From contig NZ_VLKU01000003.1 in assembly GCF_007830335.1 (NCBI RefSeq), forward strand, positions 403,042-467,041: 64,000 bases of DNA, given 5' to 3'. The notes beneath the pieces are model-generated. The model was given only the letters and a program-made list of their open reading frames with translations. It ran no database searches and had not been told where the DNA came from. Position numbers and translations under genes: made by a program. Numbering within the stretch: position 1 is the first letter of the stretch; every line of letters begins with the position of its first letter. The stretch is from Paracoccus sulfuroxidans. GTDB lineage: Bacteria; Pseudomonadota; Alphaproteobacteria; Rhodobacterales; Rhodobacteraceae. Of the stretch, positions 35,066 through 43,202 are shown piece after piece.

Positions 35066-36198
35066 CGCAAAGGCGGGCGCGGGCCCTTGTAGCCCGCCTC
35101 ATCCTGCAGCCGCAGCAATTCGGCGCAGAAGCTTTCGCGGCTGGCGGCGTCGTTCCAGAACTCGTCGCGCTTGGCCGTCCAGTCGACGTTCTGGATCTCG
35201 ATCTCATCACTCAAGGTGCGGCCGTCGACCACCGGCGGATACATCATCGCAATCAGGCCGTTCACGATATGGGCGGCCTGTTCCTGCGTATAAAGGATGC
35301 GGTCGGGAAAGATCGCCTGCTGGTCGAAACAGGTCGCGATCAGACTGGCGACGCCGGTGCGATAGAACTCGCGCACATCCAGCGACAGGGCCAGCCGGAT
35401 GGGGCGGCTCTGGCCGGACTGGAAGGGCACCTCGCTTTGCGGCAGCACCCGCATCATCACCAGATTGCCGTTTGCCAGCCACCATTGGCCAAGGTTCAGG
35501 GCGGGCGGCGTCCGCTCGGCGGCCTTGGGATCGTCCTGACGGGTCTTTTCGACGGCTGCGTGAAACTCGGTCAGGGCCGCGCGCAGGGCCTCCGGCGTCA
35601 GCCGTTCGTTAAGGACGGTCACATCCTTGCAGGTGCCCGCCTTGCTGTCGGCAAGCTCACCCTCCAGCAGCTCATCCCGGCGGGCGTTGTGATAGCAGGA
35701 GGTGATGTCCGAGGGCACGGGGTCCAGCGCCATGACGGCCTGATAGATCTGGACGATGGCGTCGATCTCGCCCTTCAGGTCGCCAGCAGGCCGATCCAGC
35801 GTGTCATTGGGCCGGACCCAGTCGTCGCTGTCGGCGCGGGTCAGATGAAAGTTCATGAATTCCAGCTTGATCTGGTCGATCAGCCCGGCGGTCAGCCAGA
35901 TCGTGCCGCTGAACGGCGTCCAGTCGATCAGCACCGATCTGTCCGCCCCGCCCAGCAGGCGGATCTGGTAACGCTCGGCATTCCAGTCCTGAAGCGGCGG
36001 CAGGTAGAGGCCTTGCAGGTCGGGCAGAATGCCCACCTCGATCTTCATCGAGGAGCGCGCCATCGCATCGCCCAACGGCTCACCCGCTTTCAGTTCAAGC
36101 ACCGGCATCTGACCCTCCGCAGGCTGATCCGCTGCGGCCCCCACCGCCAGCATGAGCGCCAGAAGGGCCGGGCCAAGACGGCGGGACAGCGGCCGCAT
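35062..36198 (-). CDS. Secreted protein of unknown function, candidate T6SS immunity
   Basis: 378 residues with a clear signal peptide (LGPALLALMLAVGAAA, cleavage near 23) and a soluble mature part. Cysteines occur at several spaced sites (DITSCYHNAR, AGTCKDV, ATCFDQQ, SFCAELL), compatible with periplasmic disulfides. No family recognised. It lies 3 bases after a candidate effector gene that follows a DUF4123 chaperone gene. A periplasmic immunity protein guarding against a toxin that acts in the periplasm would fit this order, but that is inference from position. Confidence 0.6.
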   Translation of the reverse strand: MRPLSRRLGPALLALMLAVGAAADQPAEGQMPVLELKAGEPLGDAMARSSMKIEVGILPDLQGLYLPPLQDWNAERYQIRLLGGADRSVLIDWTPFSGTIWLTAGLIDQIKLEFMNFHLTRADSDDWVRPNDTLDRPAGDLKGEIDAIVQIYQAVMALDPVPSDITSCYHNARRDELLEGELADSKAGTCKDVTVLNERLTPEALRAALTEFHAAVEKTRQDDPKAAERTPPALNLGQWWLANGNLVMMRVLPQSEVPFQSGQSRPIRLALSLDVREFYRTGVASLIATCFDQQAIFPDRILYTQEQAAHIVNGLIAMMYPPVVDGRTLSDEIEIQNVDWTAKRDEFWNDAASRESFCAELLRLQDEAGYKGPRPPLR

Positions 36199-36201
36199 CC
36201 C

Positions 36202-37569
36202 TCATCCTCGCCCGGCGACTGCGGCGATCTCGGCATAGAGGATCGGCCTCAGCTTCGGAGGGCTCGCCGCGTTGATCTCGGCCGCTTTCGCAGGTGTGTT
36301 GGAATCCTTGTAGAAGTACTGCTGCACATAGGGGGGGGAGCTTGACGGCCAGCTGAACTGCTCATTCTCGGCCCGTACGAAATGACGCACGACCTCTTTG
36401 AACCAGGGCGTGCGGACGTTCGGGTTGGCAAAGTTCCCGCCCATGAAGGGCAGCATGAAGGGCTGCTTGCCCATGACGATGGTGTTGTAGGAACCCGGAC
36501 CGCTGATCCCGGTGACAATGCGGTAGGGTAGGGGCGTCGCGGCCAGAACGGCCCGGATGCCGGTGAAATCGGGATTGCTGCCGTAGCGGTCCTTGTAGGG
36601 CACGCTGTCGAGCGCGTTCATGAAGTTGCGAAACTGCGTATCGCCCCGCGCGCCGCCCAGCTGAGAATGGATCGCGCCGCCGGTGATGGCGGGCTTGACC
36701 ACATACATCAGGTCCTCAAGGATGTGGCGCTGTTCGTGGTCGATGATCGAGAGCGACGCCTCAAGATTGTTGCGGGCCACACCGCGCAGGCCGTCGCGCA
36801 GAAAGCCCCCCTTGGGTGAGCCGAAGGTGCCTTGCGGGCCATAGACCTCATGGTCGTCGCGGTGCTTGTCCTTCACGTAATTCACGAAATGGTCGAAACA
36901 TTCGATGAATTCCTCGACCTTGCCGTCGCGGAAGAAGTGAAAGCGCTCTTCGTGCATCTGGCAGAAATGCAGCACCGCGCCGAGGTCCATGTAGATGGCC
37001 AGGTTGCCATAGACCAGCCTGCGCAGGCCGATCAGCGTGTCCGCGTAGGAGACGCTGGCAAACAGGCGCGAGCCTGCCTCTTTCCAGTCGATCAGATCGC
37101 CCGCCAGCCCGTCGTTCACGATGCCCGTGCCGTCATCCAGAACCAGATCGGGCGTCTGCCCCTTTCCGGCACTGGTGCCCCAGCTGCGCAGCATCTTCGC
37201 GGCCAGATCCATGCCATAGCCGATATGGGTCGACCCAAGTGCCGCGCCGCCCGCGAATTTCAGGCGCTTCGCCTCGCCCGTGGTCTTCAGATAGATGCGC
37301 GCATAATCGGCCGAGATCGCATTGTTGCGCCGCCGGAAGGCCGAGAAATTCTCGACCGAGCACGAGCCGCCCCGGTCCGAGCACAGATTCCGGACGCGCA
37401 GGATGCGGGACATGATCTCGGGGTAAAGCTTCTCGCATTGGCAGCGGTGGCATTCCTGCGGCTTCGAGGTCGCAGCGCTCGTCTGGGTCGAGAAATGGTT
37501 CGGCGCCCGCCCGCCCGGTTCGGCTGTCTGGCGCAGGATGATGCGGTGCTGGTCAAGATACGCGAACAT
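36202..37569 (-). CDS. Candidate T6SS effector, unknown family, Cys-rich N-terminus
   Basis: 455 residues, no signal peptide. It begins 17 bases inside the end of a DUF4123 gene, the standard position of a type VI effector loaded by its chaperone. An N-terminal cluster C40-x2-C43-x-C45...C63...C70 may bind zinc. An HEQRH sequence sits at 278-282, formally HExxH, but the charged Arg makes a classical zincin helix doubtful. Histidine-rich stretches (FCQMHEERFHFF, DKHRDDHEVYG) precede it. I do not recognise the catalytic domain. Start ATG 37569 was chosen because the upstream extension reads inside the chaperone gene. Confidence 0.6.
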   Translation of the reverse strand: MFAYLDQHRIILRQTAEPGGRAPNHFSTQTSAATSKPQECHRCQCEKLYPEIMSRILRVRNLCSDRGGSCSVENFSAFRRRNNAISADYARIYLKTTGEAKRLKFAGGAALGSTHIGYGMDLAAKMLRSWGTSAGKGQTPDLVLDDGTGIVNDGLAGDLIDWKEAGSRLFASVSYADTLIGLRRLVYGNLAIYMDLGAVLHFCQMHEERFHFFRDGKVEEFIECFDHFVNYVKDKHRDDHEVYGPQGTFGSPKGGFLRDGLRGVARNNLEASLSIIDHEQRHILEDLMYVVKPAITGGAIHSQLGGARGDTQFRNFMNALDSVPYKDRYGSNPDFTGIRAVLAATPLPYRIVTGISGPGSYNTIVMGKQPFMLPFMGGNFANPNVRTPWFKEVVRHFVRAENEQFSWPSSSPPYVQQYFYKDSNTPAKAAEINAASPPKLRPILYAEIAAVAGRG

Positions 37570-38551
37570 GGGCACTCTTTCTTGAAATCTCGTAGGCTTC
37601 GTCGTGGATCCGCTCAAGCGTGGCCTGCGGGATCTCATGGCCGATGGGGGTGAAGTCCAGCACCCGCTCGGCGGGCGTGCGCAGCAGCCATGAGGCGGCG
37701 ACGTAATCTGCGACCTGACGTTCATTCGTCAGGCCCAGTTGATCCTGCCCATGCAGCACCAACTGGCCGACAAAATGCGGCGTGTCGATCTGCTCGGGCA
37801 GGGGGCCATAGGCTTCGGTCAGCCAGGCGATCATGCGTGTGGTGAAGCTTTCCAGCCGCGCCAGTTTCAGCGCCTGCCTGTCCTGCACGCGCAAAAGAAG
37901 CGCGCGGCGGGGGGCCAGATCATCGGGCTGAGCGGGTGGCGTCCAGATCAGCATCTGGCCGTCCTGCGGGCCGCGCATCATCATCGGGCCGCTGCGCAAC
38001 AGACGCGCCCGCATCTCTTCCGAGCCATGTGTCAGCAGGTGGCGGGCGTAAAGCGGGTCGCAAAAGCGCAGATAGAACCACTCGCCCTCTTCATCACACA
38101 GCCGGGTCAGCTTGCGCAGATGGGCGCGCACCTCATGCAGGGGCAGGGGCGAGCGCAGGAACACCCCCGCCTCGGCATCCCACAGGTCGCGGTGCGCATC
38201 GCCCCGGGTGAAAAGGCTGCGGGTGAAGTCATTGCCATCGGCCAGTTCCACCAGCCAGGGCGCGGTATCGGCCAGATCCTCGGCGGTGGTGCCGTCGAAC
38301 AGGCAAGCATGCGGCAGGCCGGATTGGCGCAGGCGCTCGGGTAGGAAGCGGATGCGGGCAGCGTCCAGCAGGGCAAAGCTGCGCTGGGCGGGATCGCCAA
38401 AGAGCCATGGATGCAGGGCGTCAGGGACCGTCGGGCGGGGCCAGACCCCGATCTGCCGCACCAGAGGCTGAACCCCTTCAAGAGTGGTTTTCTGCGGCGC
38501 GGATCGCGGCTGGGGATCGTCAGAGACTGGCAATAACCACGGATCGAACAT
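37553..38551 (-). CDS. DUF4123 protein, T6SS effector chaperone
   Basis: 332 residues. The central part is a DUF4123 domain: FALLDAARIRFLPERLRQSG, HACLFDGTTAEDLADTAPWL, VELADGNDFTRSLF and EGEWFYLRFCDPLYARHLL. DUF4123 proteins (also called TEC or Tap-1) bind an effector and help load it on a VgrG spike. It overlaps the effector candidate by 17 bases. A second DUF4123 protein at 52949 shares the same blocks. No VgrG, PAAR or structural T6SS gene is in the window. Start placed at ATG 38551. Confidence 0.8.
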   Translation of the reverse strand: MFDPWLLPVSDDPQPRSAPQKTTLEGVQPLVRQIGVWPRPTVPDALHPWLFGDPAQRSFALLDAARIRFLPERLRQSGLPHACLFDGTTAEDLADTAPWLVELADGNDFTRSLFTRGDAHRDLWDAEAGVFLRSPLPLHEVRAHLRKLTRLCDEEGEWFYLRFCDPLYARHLLTHGSEEMRARLLRSGPMMMRGPQDGQMLIWTPPAQPDDLAPRRALLLRVQDRQALKLARLESFTTRMIAWLTEAYGPLPEQIDTPHFVGQLVLHGQDQLGLTNERQVADYVAASWLLRTPAERVLDFTPIGHEIPQATLERIHDEAYEISRKSAHVRVS

Positions 38552-38667
38552 AGGCGGCACCGGCTGAAAAACTGGCGTCACTATGGCGTTCAAGCTGTTG
38601 AATGACCAGCCCGAAGCGAAGTGACGCGGGGAAAACTCCGGCACTCGGGCGGCGGGAATTTGGGGAC

Positions 38668-38689
38668 GAGGGGGGCGGTTTGCCCCCTC
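38668..38689. terminator. Hairpin downstream of APC permease
   Basis: GAGGGGGGC and GCCCCCTC form a G/C-rich stem around GGTTT just past the permease stop (minus strand) and upstream of the DUF4123 gene. Confidence 0.45.
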
Positions 38690-38697
38690 GGTCCAGA

Positions 38698-40164
38698 TCA
38701 GTTGCGGGGCGAGTCGCCGTGATGCGCGGCCAGATCCTCGACGTTCTCAAGATAGCCTGCCGCATGGCGGTGGCTCGCGCGGTTCCAGATCCAGGTCACC
38801 ACCCACAGCACGACGCCGACCGCCAGCAGCCATCCGGCGATGCGGTACTGCTCCATCTGCGCGGCGCTGCGCGCCCAGGGCCCGGCCAGAAAGGCGCAGG
38901 TCAGCGCGCCGATCCAGGGCAGGATGCCGGGGGTGCGGAAATGCTCATGCGAGACCGGCTGGCGACGCAGCACCAGCAGCGCGATATTGACCACCGTGAA
39001 GACGCACAGCAGCAGCAGCGCGGTCGTGCCGCCCAGAAGGCTGATCGCCGGGGTCTCGGAACGGGTGACCACGAAATAGATCAGCCCGAAGGCCAGAGCC
39101 GTGGTGAAGGCGATCGAGACATAGGGCGTGCGCCGCGTCGGATGCACAAGGCCAAGCCCGTGGGGCAGGACCCGCTGCCGCGCCAGCCCGTAAAGCAACC
39201 GGCTGGCCATCAGCATGTTGATCAGCGCCGAGTTTGCCACCGCGAACATGCCGATGAAGGGAAAGATCTTGTCGAAGGGGAAGTTCGGCGCCCCGGCCCG
39301 CACCACCTGCGTCAGCGCCGATCCCTTGCTGGGGTCCGACAGATCGCCCACCGGCACCAGCGCCACCGCGCAGATCGAGACCAGCACATAGATGACCCCG
39401 GTGATGCCCAGCCCGGTCAGCATGATCTTCGGGAAGATCCGGACGGGGTCCTTGACCTCCTCGGCCATGTTCACCGAATCCTCGAACCCGACCATGGCGA
39501 AGAAGGCCAGCGCCGTGGCGGCGGTCAGGGCCAGAAAGGCGCCCTTGTCCTCGGAGGATTTGAAGACCATCACCTCGGAGAAATCGGCGCGGCCCTGCGA
39601 CATGGCGTAAAAGCCGATCATGATGATCATCAGAAGGCCCGAAAGCTCGACGCAGGTCAGCACGACGTTCGCCTTGACGCTTTCGCCGACGCCCCGGAAG
39701 TTGATGATCGCGACCAGCGCCATGAAGCCCAAAGCGATGGTCAGGATGCCGGTACCTCCCGCCTGAAAGCCCAGATGAAAGCCGTCGTTCACGAAGCCCG
39801 CAAAGGCATTCGACGCCGTCGAGGCCGAGGTGATGCCCGAGCACATGACGGTGAAGGCGACCAGAAATGTCAGGAAGTGGATGCCGAAGGCGCGATGCGT
39901 GTAAAGCGCGGCACCTGCGGCCTGCGGGTATTTGGTGACCAGCTCCAGATATGAGAGCGCGGTGATCGTGGCCACCAGAAAGGCGATCAGGAACGGAGCC
40001 CATGCCGCGCCGCCGACCTCGCCCGCGACGGTGCCGGTCAGGGCATAGACCCCGGTTCCCAGAATGTCTCCGATGATGAAAAGCAAAAGAAGCTTCGGGC
40101 CCATGACCCGGTGCAGTTCCGGTTGTGCTGGCACCGATCCGGTTGCCGGCTGCGTTCCCGCCAT
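38698..40164 (-). CDS. APC-family amino acid/polyamine permease
   Basis: 488 residues with about 12 membrane helices. Helix 1 carries the broken-helix glycine signature GDILGTGVYALTG and helix 6 contains FFAMVGFEDSVNMAEEVKDP, both typical of APC carriers that exchange or import amino acids. The specificity is not readable. Downstream hairpin at 38668. Upstream spacer of 225 bases separates it from the efflux pump on the same strand, so it likely has its own promoter. Confidence 0.88.
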   Translation of the reverse strand: MAGTQPATGSVPAQPELHRVMGPKLLLLFIIGDILGTGVYALTGTVAGEVGGAAWAPFLIAFLVATITALSYLELVTKYPQAAGAALYTHRAFGIHFLTFLVAFTVMCSGITSASTASNAFAGFVNDGFHLGFQAGGTGILTIALGFMALVAIINFRGVGESVKANVVLTCVELSGLLMIIMIGFYAMSQGRADFSEVMVFKSSEDKGAFLALTAATALAFFAMVGFEDSVNMAEEVKDPVRIFPKIMLTGLGITGVIYVLVSICAVALVPVGDLSDPSKGSALTQVVRAGAPNFPFDKIFPFIGMFAVANSALINMLMASRLLYGLARQRVLPHGLGLVHPTRRTPYVSIAFTTALAFGLIYFVVTRSETPAISLLGGTTALLLLCVFTVVNIALLVLRRQPVSHEHFRTPGILPWIGALTCAFLAGPWARSAAQMEQYRIAGWLLAVGVVLWVVTWIWNRASHRHAAGYLENVEDLAAHHGDSPRN

Positions 40165-40361
40165 GTCGGTTCCTCCCTCTTGGCGTTCACAATGGAGTTA
40201 TTGTGCGAGCCATGGGGCAATCCGCGCAAGGATCATGGCGCGGCATAGGCAATCACGCGCATGGGGCGGATGCGGGGTTGTTCCAGATTTTGGTATTAAA
40301 TCTGTATTTTTCAGCAGATTATCAGAAAATTCTCGAAATGACCTGAGGTGCGGGCGTCAAG

Positions 40362-40385
40362 CCGCTGCGGGGTCTCCCGCAGCGG
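40362..40385 (-). terminator. Hairpin after DHA2 efflux gene
   Basis: A perfect 10-pair stem (CCGCTGCGGG and CCCGCAGCGG, loop GTCT) four bases beyond the stop of the efflux gene on the minus strand. No T-tract is present. Confidence 0.6.
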
Positions 40386-40389
40386 TCGA

Positions 40390-41907
40390 TCACATTCCCG
40401 GCTGCTGCGACGAGGCCGAATTGAGGGTCGCAACGGCCTTTCCGCTGCGTTTCCAGACGGTCAGCGACGCCGCCAGAAGCATCACGATGGCGGCGAAAGT
40501 CACCCAGACGAAGGCGTGATCGAAGGCGGCCCGCGCGTATTGAAGAAGCTCAGCCGCCTGATCTGCGGGCAGGGTTTCGGCGTGGATCATCGCCTCATCC
40601 AGGCTGTCGCGCGCGGTGGCGCTTGGCGGGACCGAGTCCGGCACATGCAGGAAGAAGGTGTAGAGCGCCGAGAACAGGCTGCCGAGGATTGCCACGCCAA
40701 GCGCGCCCCCCAGCTCATAGGAGACCTCCTCGACCGAGGCGGCCATGCCTGCGCGATCCTCGGGTGCGGAAAGCATGATGGCGCTGGAGGCGGCGGTCAT
40801 GCAGGCCCCGATCGCGAAGCCCATCACCGCCAGCGCGCCCAGCCAGATCGCGGCCGCGGCCTGATAGCTGAGAAGATAGCCCGCAAGCCCCAGCCCGGCG
40901 CCCAGAAGCGTCAGCCAGATCATCCGCTCGGTCCCCAGACGCGACAGCATCAGCCCGGCAATCGGACCGGCAAAGAAGGCCGCGAGCGGCAGGGGCAGAT
41001 TCAACAGCCCCGCGTAAAGCGGCGAATGCCCCACCACCAGCTGCATGCGTTGGGTAAAGACCAACTCGAACCCGATCAGCGTGCCCGCGGCGACCAGCGC
41101 CGCAATCACCCCCGCCGTGAAGCGCGGAATGGCGAACAGCGAAAAGTCGATCAGGGGATGGGCGCTGGCCAGCTGTCTGCGGACGAACAGCACCATGGCG
41201 ATCAGGCCGATGGCGAAGACCAGCGCGGCCTCACCCCAGGCGGGATCGCGTTTGGCGATTTCCTTGATCGCATAGACCAGCCCGACCAGGCCCACCATCA
41301 CCTGCAATGAGCCGATGAGGTCCCAGGGCCGGTCCTTCACGCCCTCGCGGTAGGGCAGCAGCAGGGGCACCAGCACCAGCGCAACCAGCACCACCGGCAC
41401 GTTAATGAGGAAGACCGAGCCCCACCAGAAATACTCCAAAAGGATGCCGCCGATCACCGGCCCGATGGCCGCGCCGCCCGAGGCGACCGCCGCCCAGATG
41501 CCGATGGCGAAGGCGCGCTCATCCTCATCGGTGAAGGTCAGGCGGATCAGTGACAATGTGGCGGGCATCATCATCGCCGCGCCCACGGCCAGCGCCACCC
41601 GCGCGCCGATCAGCACCTGCGGCGACCAGGCAAAGGCCGCCATGGTCGACGCCACGCCGAAGACCGCCAGCCCCAGCATGAACATCCGGCGGTGGCCGAA
41701 GCGGTCACCCAGCGTCCCAAGTCCCGGCAGCAGGCCCGCGACGACCAGAGGATAGGCGTTCACGATCCACAGCTTCTGGTTCGCCGTCGCGCCCAGATCA
41801 TGCGTCAGCCGGGGCAGCGCCGTGTAAAGCACCGTCATGTCGATGACGATGAGGAACAGGGCGCTTGAGATGACGGCAAGGGCCAACCAGCGGTTGCGAG
41901 CGGGCAT
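40390..41907 (-). CDS. MFS efflux transporter, DHA2 (14-helix) family
   Basis: 505 residues with about 14 membrane helices. Motif A is seen in LGDRFGHRRMFMLG, motif C in GGAAIGPVIGGILL, and helix 1 carries FLIVIDMTVLYTALPRL with the conserved Asp of proton-coupled drug pumps of the QacA/SmvA type. These export cationic drugs, dyes or biocides. A divergent TetR gene with an operator-like dyad over its promoter is the likely repressor. Confidence 0.9.
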   Translation of the reverse strand: MPARNRWLALAVISSALFLIVIDMTVLYTALPRLTHDLGATANQKLWIVNAYPLVVAGLLPGLGTLGDRFGHRRMFMLGLAVFGVASTMAAFAWSPQVLIGARVALAVGAAMMMPATLSLIRLTFTDEDERAFAIGIWAAVASGGAAIGPVIGGILLEYFWWGSVFLINVPVVLVALVLVPLLLPYREGVKDRPWDLIGSLQVMVGLVGLVYAIKEIAKRDPAWGEAALVFAIGLIAMVLFVRRQLASAHPLIDFSLFAIPRFTAGVIAALVAAGTLIGFELVFTQRMQLVVGHSPLYAGLLNLPLPLAAFFAGPIAGLMLSRLGTERMIWLTLLGAGLGLAGYLLSYQAAAAIWLGALAVMGFAIGACMTAASSAIMLSAPEDRAGMAASVEEVSYELGGALGVAILGSLFSALYTFFLHVPDSVPPSATARDSLDEAMIHAETLPADQAAELLQYARAAFDHAFVWVTFAAIVMLLAASLTVWKRSGKAVATLNSASSQQPGM

Positions 41908-41935
41908 CGGGACCTCATGGAGTGAAGAAGCGGCT

Positions 41936-41971
41936 TTGACAAACTTGCGGAAAGGAATAAATACGCCCGTA
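41936..41971 (+). promoter_or_regulatory. tetR promoter with overlapping operator-like dyad
   Basis: TTGACA at 41936-41941, a 16-base spacer and TAAATA at 41958-41963 form a good promoter for the TetR gene. A dyad TACG-CC-CGTA at 41962-41971 overlaps the -10 element in the spacer shared with the divergent efflux gene, a natural place for repressor binding. Confidence 0.45.
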
Positions 41972-41990
41972 CTGAAATGGAAGGGTGAAA

Positions 41991-42545
41991 ATGTCGGGAC
42001 GTCCCAGAACGATCGACCGCGACAAGGTGCTGGACGCGGCCGAGGCGATTGTCAGCCGCGTCGGTGCCTCGGGTCTGACCTTCGAGGCGGTGGCCCGCGC
42101 CGCTGGGATCACCAAGGGCGGCGTCCAATATTGCTTTGGCACGAAAGAGAATTTGATCCATGCGATGATCCTGCGCTGGGGCACCGCCTTTGACGCCGCC
42201 GTCGCCGCACATCAGGCGGGCGATACCTCGCCACAGGCGCGGATCAGGGCGCATATTCTGGCGACGCGGGACAGCGACGACGCCGAGAATGCGCGCTCGG
42301 CGGTGATGATGACGGCGCTTCTGCAAAGCCCCGAGCAGGTGGCCGATTCGCGGGACTGGTACAATGACAAGCTGGCGGGATTGGATCTGAACGACCCTGC
42401 CGACCTGCGCACGACGATTGCCTTTCTGGCCGCTGAGGGCACGTTCTTCCTGCGCGCCTTCCGCCTGCTGGACCTGCCGGATCAGGATTGGGACCGCCTG
42501 CAGGACAGCATCGTGGCCTTGGTCAGCGCGCCGAAGCAGCCCTAG
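41991..42545 (+). CDS. TetR-family transcriptional repressor
   Basis: 184 residues. N-terminal TetR helix-turn-helix: DRDKVLDAAEAIVSRVGASG, then FEAVARAAGITKGGVQYCFG with the usual KGGxxxxF recognition helix. The C-terminal ligand domain is variable. ATG 41991 has GGAAGG at 6 bases; the GTG two codons earlier would abut that site. Divergent from a DHA2 efflux pump, so it most likely represses the pump and itself until a drug-like ligand binds. Confidence 0.9.
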   Translation: MSGRPRTIDRDKVLDAAEAIVSRVGASGLTFEAVARAAGITKGGVQYCFGTKENLIHAMILRWGTAFDAAVAAHQAGDTSPQARIRAHILATRDSDDAENARSAVMMTALLQSPEQVADSRDWYNDKLAGLDLNDPADLRTTIAFLAAEGTFFLRAFRLLDLPDQDWDRLQDSIVALVSAPKQP

Positions 42546-42566
42546 CGACGGGGCTGTCGCGCAGGC

Positions 42567-43202
42567 TCAATCCAGTAGATTGCGGCGGATAGCTTCGCGC
42601 GCGGCCTCGGCGCGGCTGGAGATGCCCAGCTTCGAATAGACGGCTTTGACATATTGCCCGACCGTATGTTCCGAGATCTCCAGCGTCAGCGCGACATCGG
42701 CAATCTTCAGGCCGCGCGCGAGCTCGCCCAGAACCTGCGTCTCGCGGCGGGACAGGTGGACAAGCTCCTTGGCGTCCACGGGGACGGGAAGGGGCGGCGC
42801 GGCGGCGGCGCGAATCCTGGCCACGAGGTCCAGCTTGCCGCGCAGGGTCACGTCCAGCAGATCGAAATCGACCGGCTTGGTGATGTAATCATCCGCGCCC
42901 AGATGGCGGCCGCACAGCTCATGTTCGCGGTCGGTCAGGGCGGTCAGGAAGATGAATGGGGTGGCTGAAAGGCCGGGCATGGCCCGGATGACGCGGATCA
43001 GTTCGAACCCGTTTTCCTCGGGCATGACGATATCGCACAAGATCAGGTCGGGCAGCGTCTTGGCCAGAACCTTGCGCGCGCTTGCGCCGCCATCTGCGGC
43101 AATCACCGCATAGCCCATGGCGGTCAGCTCTTCCGACATTTCGTCCAGCAGATCGCCTTCATCCTCGATGCAGAGGATGGTCTGGTCGGGTCTTGCGGTC
43201 AT
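42567..43202 (-). CDS. LuxR/NarL-type response regulator
   Basis: 211 residues. Receiver domain (8-125) with the phospho-accepting Asp in LILCDIVMPEENG, the switch Thr in FIFLTALTD and the Lys in YITKPVD. A LuxR-type helix-turn-helix lies at about 145-205 (LSRRETQVLGELARGLKIAD, then ALTLEISEHTVGQYVKAVYS). It starts in an ATGA overlap with the histidine kinase gene, so the two form one two-component system. Target genes are unknown. Confidence 0.92.
   Translation of the reverse strand: MTARPDQTILCIEDEGDLLDEMSEELTAMGYAVIAADGGASARKVLAKTLPDLILCDIVMPEENGFELIRVIRAMPGLSATPFIFLTALTDREHELCGRHLGADDYITKPVDFDLLDVTLRGKLDLVARIRAAAAPPLPVPVDAKELVHLSRRETQVLGELARGLKIADVALTLEISEHTVGQYVKAVYSKLGISSRAEAAREAIRRNLLD

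Noticed and set aside
36202..37569. Calling the candidate effector a zinc metalloprotease from HEQRH
   Set aside because: The residues between the histidines include a charged Arg and no clear third ligand is evident, so the motif alone is not enough.
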